This document shows, in pieces, positions 5,941 through 9,948 of a DNA stretch of 9,948 bases. The stretch comes from CAZHOV01 sp964534315 (GTDB taxonomy: Bacteria > Bacteroidota > Bacteroidia > Chitinophagales > Saprospiraceae). Under the pieces are notes generated by a model. It was not told where the DNA came from. It did no database searches and saw nothing but the letters and a program-made list of their open reading frames with translations. The position numbers and the translations under genes were made by a program. How positions within the stretch are numbered: the first letter of the stretch is position 1; each line of letters begins with the position of its first letter. Location of the stretch: assembly GCA_964534315.1 (NCBI GenBank), contig CAZHOV010000196.1, forward strand, positions 1 to 9,948. The letters run 5' to 3'.

Positions 5941-5944
5941 ATTC

Positions 5945-6718
5945 CTATTTAAAGCTAAAAACATCCTGATCAGCTAAAAACGCCAACTTCCTCCGAAACA
6001 CCTCCTGCTCCTCCTTTTCTATCGTAATCGTATGAATGGCTTCCTTGTTTTTAACCTCATACAATGTCTCCCCATTGTAACTCGTCAGGGAGGTGTCTCC
6101 GGTATAATTCAACCCGTTCCCGTCTTCTCCAACCCGGTTGACACCAATAGTGTATGCCTGATTTTCTATCGCCCGCGCTTTCAAAAGCGCTTGCCAATGC
6201 AACCGCCGGGGCTCCGGCCAATTAGCTACATAGATCAATAAATCATATCCCTGTGTATTTCTGCTCCACTCTGGAAACCGAAGATCATAACAAACAAACG
6301 GCGCTATTTTCCAGCCCTTATAATCAAAGGTGAGAAGCTGGTTGCCTGCGGTATAAGGAACGTGCTCTTTGGCGAGGGTGAATAAGTGCTTCTTATCGTA
6401 TCGATGGTACTCGCCGGAAGGTAGCATGGCAATAAACCGGTTGTAATAATGGCCGCCTTCTTCAGCAATAAAACTACCCATCACACAAGCATTCAACGTC
6501 TTGGCTTGCTTGGCTAGCCAGCTCATCGTTGAACCATCCATCGGCTCGGCCAGCGCTGCCGCATCCATACTAAAGCCGGTAGTAAACATCTCGGGTAGGA
6601 TGACCAAATCGGTTGTATTGGCTAAGGGCTGAAGTAATTGCTCCAAGCGTGATTGGTTGGCCTGGATATCGTGCCAGGCAAGTTCTACCTGGGCGGTGGT
6701 TATTCGAAGAGGATTCAT
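5945..6718 (-). CDS. Nitrilase-superfamily omega-amidase (YafV/Nit2 type), mirror copy
   Basis: Identical in all 257 residues to the copy at 3231-4004, with E43, K109 and C143 intact. Its surroundings are mirrored as well, so it is probably not a true second gene. Confidence 0.9.
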   Translation of the reverse strand: MNPLRITTAQVELAWHDIQANQSRLEQLLQPLANTTDLVILPEMFTTGFSMDAAALAEPMDGSTMSWLAKQAKTLNACVMGSFIAEEGGHYYNRFIAMLPSGEYHRYDKKHLFTLAKEHVPYTAGNQLLTFDYKGWKIAPFVCYDLRFPEWSRNTQGYDLLIYVANWPEPRRLHWQALLKARAIENQAYTIGVNRVGEDGNGLNYTGDTSLTSYNGETLYEVKNKEAIHTITIEKEEQEVFRRKLAFLADQDVFSFK

Positions 6719-6774
6719 GATCTTTTTGATTGATGATTGATGGTTTAAACTTTTTATTTATTCCTTTTCAAATC

Positions 6775-6838
6775 TCTCGCAAAGCCGCAAAGCTTTCAGG
6801 ATGGAACGCAGATCAAACGGATCAGGCGGATATTCGTG
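6775..6838. repeat. Intergenic repeat fragment (CTTTGCG type), mirror copy
   Basis: Reverse complement of 3111-3174, between the amidase and SAM-family copies. Confidence 0.5.
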
Positions 6839-6875
6839 GATTTAATCTTTCCCTGATCTGTTCGCTACTTTCTGT

Positions 6876-7655
6876 TCACGGTTCACTTGACAAAAAATCT
6901 ACCTGCACCGTATCGTCTACTTTCAACCCCAGCATCTCCGAGGCGCGGCCCATATGTATGGCTATTTCAAGGTTGTCAGAAGCATTGAATAGACAAAGAA
7001 TTTCGCCCACATCTACATCTGTATAATGCCTGCTCATCTGGGTAATAGGATGATGCCTTTTAAAATATAAGGCAAATTCCCGGTCATTCGCAACCTTTTC
7101 GAACAACGATTTGGTGATATTCAAAACGACATTCCCATAATGATCGACATGGATGACGGAGCCCCGGATTTGGGAGGAGCTGATCACCGGTTGTAAACTT
7201 ATTCGCTCGACAAGCGTTTCTTGAGGCGTCCCTATATTTTCAAAGGGTTGGTCGCTTTTGATATGGGCAACTGCGTTGGCAAATAGTTCTTTCATCGGAA
7301 AGGCAATATCCTCCGTTTTTTTCAGAGAATAAACCGGACCTTTGAAGTCGGGAAGAGCCAGACTGAGCAAGCCATTATCAGGAGCAATAAAATAATGTTT
7401 ATCATACGAAATGGCGATCAGCTGAGGAATTTTTTCAGCATCATTGTTAACACCGGCCAGATGGACGGTTCCTTCCGGAAATTCAGCATAGGCATTTTTT
7501 AAAATAAAGGATGCCTGAACGATGTCATAAGGATTGATGTTATGAGAAATATCAACAATTTGGACTTGGGGAGATTGTCTTAAAATAGCGCCTTTAATGG
7601 CACCAACATAGAAATCGCTCAACCCCAGATCTGAAATAAAGGTAACGATGTGCAT
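6876..7655 (-). CDS. SAM hydroxide adenosyltransferase (DUF62) family protein, mirror copy
   Basis: Identical in all 259 residues to the copy at 2294-3073, including the non-canonical AGVNND and AFPMKELFAN segments. Probably the same genomic gene represented twice. Confidence 0.88.
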   Translation of the reverse strand: MHIVTFISDLGLSDFYVGAIKGAILRQSPQVQIVDISHNINPYDIVQASFILKNAYAEFPEGTVHLAGVNNDAEKIPQLIAISYDKHYFIAPDNGLLSLALPDFKGPVYSLKKTEDIAFPMKELFANAVAHIKSDQPFENIGTPQETLVERISLQPVISSSQIRGSVIHVDHYGNVVLNITKSLFEKVANDREFALYFKRHHPITQMSRHYTDVDVGEILCLFNASDNLEIAIHMGRASEMLGLKVDDTVQVDFLSSEP

Positions 7656-7760
7656 AAAAAAAACTTGAAAAATACATTTTGAAATTTAAATCCAAATTTA
7701 AAACTGTATTTTTACACCAACACTATTTAAAACCATATTTCGTAAGATATAAAAATAACG
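7656..7760. other. Mirror of the divergent phoH/SAM-family intergenic region
   Basis: Reverse complement of 2189-2293. On the plus strand here, which is the phoH sense, there is no ATG in any frame. An in-frame TAA at 7743-7745 limits how far phoH can extend upstream. Confidence 0.6.
7693..7720 (-). promoter_or_regulatory. Promoter of the SAM-family mirror copy
   Basis: Reverse complement of 2229-2256: -7 box TAAATTTG on the minus strand (7700-7693) and -33 TTG (7720-7718). Confidence 0.5.
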
Positions 7761-8768
7761 ATTATCGGAAAATTAAGCGAAATCATCTTAAGGATAGACG
7801 GAGTATACCCGCTGGATCTATATGGCCAAAAAGATGTTAAGCTAAACCTCATTCGCAAAGCCTACCCGGATGTTACCATTACTTCCAGAGGCAACTCGCT
7901 CAAGATCTCAGGTTCCAAAAAAGAAGCGCAGCAAGTTAAATCAAGGTTTGAGATGATGGTTAAAATGCTCAAAGAATATAATGAACTGACCGTTCAGCAT
8001 GTAGAGGATCTCTTGTCCGGGGCCAATCCTTTCGAAACCCGAATTGCTAATGGCAGCAGTAATGTGACCATCCTGCACGGGCGTGGCGGGAAAGTCATCA
8101 GAGCCAAAACACATAACCAGAAGAAGCTGATTGAAGCTTCAGAACATAATGATGTAGTCTTTGCGATCGGTCCTGCCGGTACCGGAAAGACCTACACGGC
8201 CGTGGCCCTGGCCGTCAGAGCCTTAAAAAACCGGACAGTCAAAAAGATCATCCTCACCCGTCCGGCTGTTGAAGCAGGTGAGAGTCTGGGATTCCTGCCC
8301 GGCGACCTAAAAGAGAAGGTAGACCCCTACCTCAGACCGCTATATGATGCCCTAGACGATATGCTACCAGCCGAAAAGCTGGATCATTTTATGGAAAACC
8401 GGACGATAGAGATCGCCCCCCTGGCCTTCATGCGTGGGCGTACCCTCGATAACGCCTTTATTATTTTGGATGAAGCCCAGAATGCTACAACTCTGCAGAT
8501 AAAAATGTTTCTGACCCGTTTGGGACCTTCGGCAAAGTGTATCATTACCGGCGATCTCTCTCAGGTTGACTTGCCCTACAGTGTGAAATCAGGACTGAGA
8601 AGAGCTGTAGAAGTACTGGGCGACCTCAAAGGCATTGCAGCCGTTTTTCTTACTCCTGAGGATGTCGTCCGCCACCGGTTGGTAAAAGAGATAATCAATG
8701 CATATGACCGGGCCGACCAGTATAAACGCAAAAAGTACAATAAAGAGCAGCGAAAAGAAGAAGAATAG
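7761..8768 (+). CDS. phoH: PhoH family ATPase, probable non-ATG start, mirror copy
   Basis: Same protein as at 1181-2188, read here in the plus direction. The proposed ATT start is at 7761-7763 and the first in-frame ATG at 7953. The 64 codons between encode the family's N-terminal domain (IILRIDGVYPLDLYG from 7782). The other near-cognate candidates are ATA at 7749 and 7755 and ATC at 7764. The ATGs at 7823, 7835 and 7870 are out of frame. The stop is 4 bp before the DUF1015 copy. Confidence 0.82.
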   Translation: MIGKLSEIILRIDGVYPLDLYGQKDVKLNLIRKAYPDVTITSRGNSLKISGSKKEAQQVKSRFEMMVKMLKEYNELTVQHVEDLLSGANPFETRIANGSSNVTILHGRGGKVIRAKTHNQKKLIEASEHNDVVFAIGPAGTGKTYTAVALAVRALKNRTVKKIILTRPAVEAGESLGFLPGDLKEKVDPYLRPLYDALDDMLPAEKLDHFMENRTIEIAPLAFMRGRTLDNAFIILDEAQNATTLQIKMFLTRLGPSAKCIITGDLSQVDLPYSVKSGLRRAVEVLGDLKGIAAVFLTPEDVVRHRLVKEIINAYDRADQYKRKKYNKEQRKEEE

Positions 8769-8772
8769 CCCT

Positions 8773-9879
8773 ATGAATTTATCTCCATTTAAAGCGGTGT
8801 ACCCCGATTTTGATTTTATTACTTCCGCAGATTCCTTTTTTGGTTCTGTAAAGGTAGATTTCGCAGAATACCGAAAAAGTGGTTTTTTTCAAAAGTCTGA
8901 TAAGGAGAGCATCTATCTTTATCAAATAGCGGATGATCATCGCACCTATACCGGTATTATTGCCTGTGCCAGTATAGACGATTTTTTGGCAGGACGGATA
9001 AAAAAGCACGAAAACACCCTTTCTTCTAAAGAACAGCGGCAAATGCACTTACTCCTGCAAAGACAAGCCATGGTAAAGCCGGTTTTGCTCATCTACCCGG
9101 CCGTACAAGCTATCGACGACCTGGTAGATCAATACATCAAGAAAGAACCGCCTTTCTTTTCTGCTTATTTTGAAGAAGAAGCACAAAAGCATACTTTTTG
9201 GGAAATTGATAACACGTTGCTGATCGAAAAAATCAAATCACTCTTTCTAAACCATGTCCCCGAGACTTACATTGCAGACGGCCATCATCGGACATCAACA
9301 ACTGCCTTACTCTATCAGAGGCGCAAAAACAAAGAAGGGGGAGAGCGATACAACAAATTGCTGAGTGCGTTCTTCCCTTCTCACGAATTGGAAATCCGCG
9401 ACTATAACCGGGTGATTGAAATCCTGGAAGATATTTCCCTCACCACCTTCATGGCAAAACTTTCGCAGGTGTGCGATATCGAAATCCTGAGCATCCCGCG
9501 CAAACCGGAGCATAAATACGAGCTTACCATGTTCGTCAACCGGGAATGGTTTAGGCTGACCTGGAAACAGGAGATCATTGCAGCTCAAACCTATCAACCT
9601 GTTCTCGACGCCAGCTTGCTCGATAAGTATGTTTTGCAGGATATTCTAGGCATCGAAGATGTCAGCGCGGATACCCGAATAAAATACATCTCCGGGGTAG
9701 AAGGCCTCGAAAGCTTCCGCGCCAAAACCATTCAAAACGAACACCGGCTAGGCTTCTGCCTCTATCCCGTGGAACTCAAAGACCTGATCCAAGTCGCTGA
9801 CGCAGGGGAGATTATGCCCCCAAAGTCCACTTTTTTTGAGCCGCGCATGAAAAACGGCCTCATTGTTTATGAGATCTGA
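8773..9879 (+). CDS. DUF1015 family protein (short form), mirror copy
   Basis: Identical in all 368 residues to the copy at 70-1176. The start at 8773 follows the phoH stop by 4 bp, with AAGAAG at about 8756-8763 as a possible ribosome site. The GHHR and MPPKSTFF signatures are intact. Confidence 0.86.
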   Translation: MNLSPFKAVYPDFDFITSADSFFGSVKVDFAEYRKSGFFQKSDKESIYLYQIADDHRTYTGIIACASIDDFLAGRIKKHENTLSSKEQRQMHLLLQRQAMVKPVLLIYPAVQAIDDLVDQYIKKEPPFFSAYFEEEAQKHTFWEIDNTLLIEKIKSLFLNHVPETYIADGHHRTSTTALLYQRRKNKEGGERYNKLLSAFFPSHELEIRDYNRVIEILEDISLTTFMAKLSQVCDIEILSIPRKPEHKYELTMFVNREWFRLTWKQEIIAAQTYQPVLDASLLDKYVLQDILGIEDVSADTRIKYISGVEGLESFRAKTIQNEHRLGFCLYPVELKDLIQVADAGEIMPPKSTFFEPRMKNGLIVYEI

Positions 9880-9897
9880 AAAATTTTTCCTAACGAG

Positions 9898-9932
9898 GGT
9901 GTTTCAAAACACTATTCGTGTTTCGACACACC
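9898..9932. other. Short nested stem-loops downstream of the DUF1015 mirror copy
   Basis: Reverse complement of 17-51. GGTGT (9898-9902) and ACACC (9928-9932) bracket GTGTTT/AAACAC (9899-9912) and GTGT-TTCG-ACAC (9918-9929). Possible but unproven transcript end; the window ends 16 bases later. Confidence 0.4.
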
Positions 9933-9948
9933 AAACTTTCTTCTTTGG

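Larger units (their letters stand above)
5559..5944. other. Mirror of the 386 bp intergenic region
   Basis: Reverse complement of 4005-4390. It holds the mirrored hairpins (5642-5677 and 5728-5752) and the mirrored REP-like element (5889-5940). Nothing additional is present. Confidence 0.6.
1..9948. repeat. Window-length perfect inverted repeat (two 4974 bp arms, no spacer)
   Basis: The second half is the reverse complement of the first. All five genes recur on the opposite arm with identical translations and mirrored coordinates (pairs sum to 9949). The intergenic stretches I compared (1-69, 2189-2293, 3074-3230, parts of 4005-4390, 4925-4974) also mirror without mismatch, and the two window ends are reverse complements of each other. 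Identity in third codon positions and non-coding DNA rules out an old duplication. Long spacer-free palindromes are known to be unstable in bacteria (SbcCD cleavage, replication slippage), so I infer an assembly or molecule fold-back artefact. A very recent head-to-head duplication or a replicated hairpin end cannot be excluded from sequence alone. Confidence 0.99.

Noticed and set aside
1..9948. Five pairs of identical genes as genuine paralogous duplications
   Set aside because: Intergenic DNA, promoters and hairpins mirror as exactly as coding sequence, and the axis has no spacer. This fits one locus represented twice, not duplicated genes.
1..9948. Composite transposon or integron with inverted ends
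   Set aside because: No transposase, integrase, target-site duplication or central cargo; the arms meet directly.

Overview
The window is a single perfect inverted repeat. Bases 1-4974 are followed, with no spacer, by their own reverse complement at 4975-9948. Every gene on the left arm has an identical mirror copy on the right arm, with coordinates summing to 9949, and every intergenic stretch I compared also mirrors without a mismatch. The unique information content is therefore 4974 bp. The symmetry axis lies exactly at the window midpoint, so the window is most likely a whole contig of the form X + reverse complement of X. The simplest reading is an assembly, amplification or library fold-back artefact seeded at a palindromic site, not a 9.9 kb palindrome maintained in a chromosome.

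The unique arm looks like ordinary chromosome of a member of the Bacteroidota. Supporting signs are Bacteroidota-like forms of PhoH and of the SAM hydroxide adenosyltransferase, A/T-rich leaders without Shine-Dalgarno sequences, a TAnnTTTG-type -7 promoter box, and intergenic CTTTGCG-type repeats of a kind I associate with that phylum. Reading the left arm: a DUF1015 protein (70-1176, minus) lies 4 bp downstream of phoH (1181-2188, minus) as a two-gene operon. A 105 bp divergent intergenic region with a promoter follows. Then come three plus-strand genes: a SAM hydroxide adenosyltransferase-family protein (2294-3073), a YafV-type omega-amidase/nitrilase (3231-4004), and, after a 386 bp intergenic region with a repeat hairpin and two terminator-like hairpins, a small NlpC/P60 lipoprotein (4391-4924). 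The arm ends 50 bp beyond the lipoprotein gene.

The right arm repeats all of this in reverse: nlpC copy 5025-5558 (minus), amidase copy 5945-6718 (minus), SAM-family copy 6876-7655 (minus), phoH copy 7761-8768 (plus), DUF1015 copy 8773-9879 (plus).

Functionally these are housekeeping genes. PhoH is an RNA-associated ATPase. The SAM-family protein and the omega-amidase both touch SAM/methionine chemistry, which is a suggestive but unproven link. The lipoprotein is a likely cell-wall endopeptidase. I see no mobile element, defence system, CRISPR array, tRNA or rRNA. The points worth a second look are the palindrome and its junction, a phoH that has no usable ATG/GTG/TTG at its true N-terminus, an altered catalytic region in the SAM-family protein, and the intergenic repeat family.
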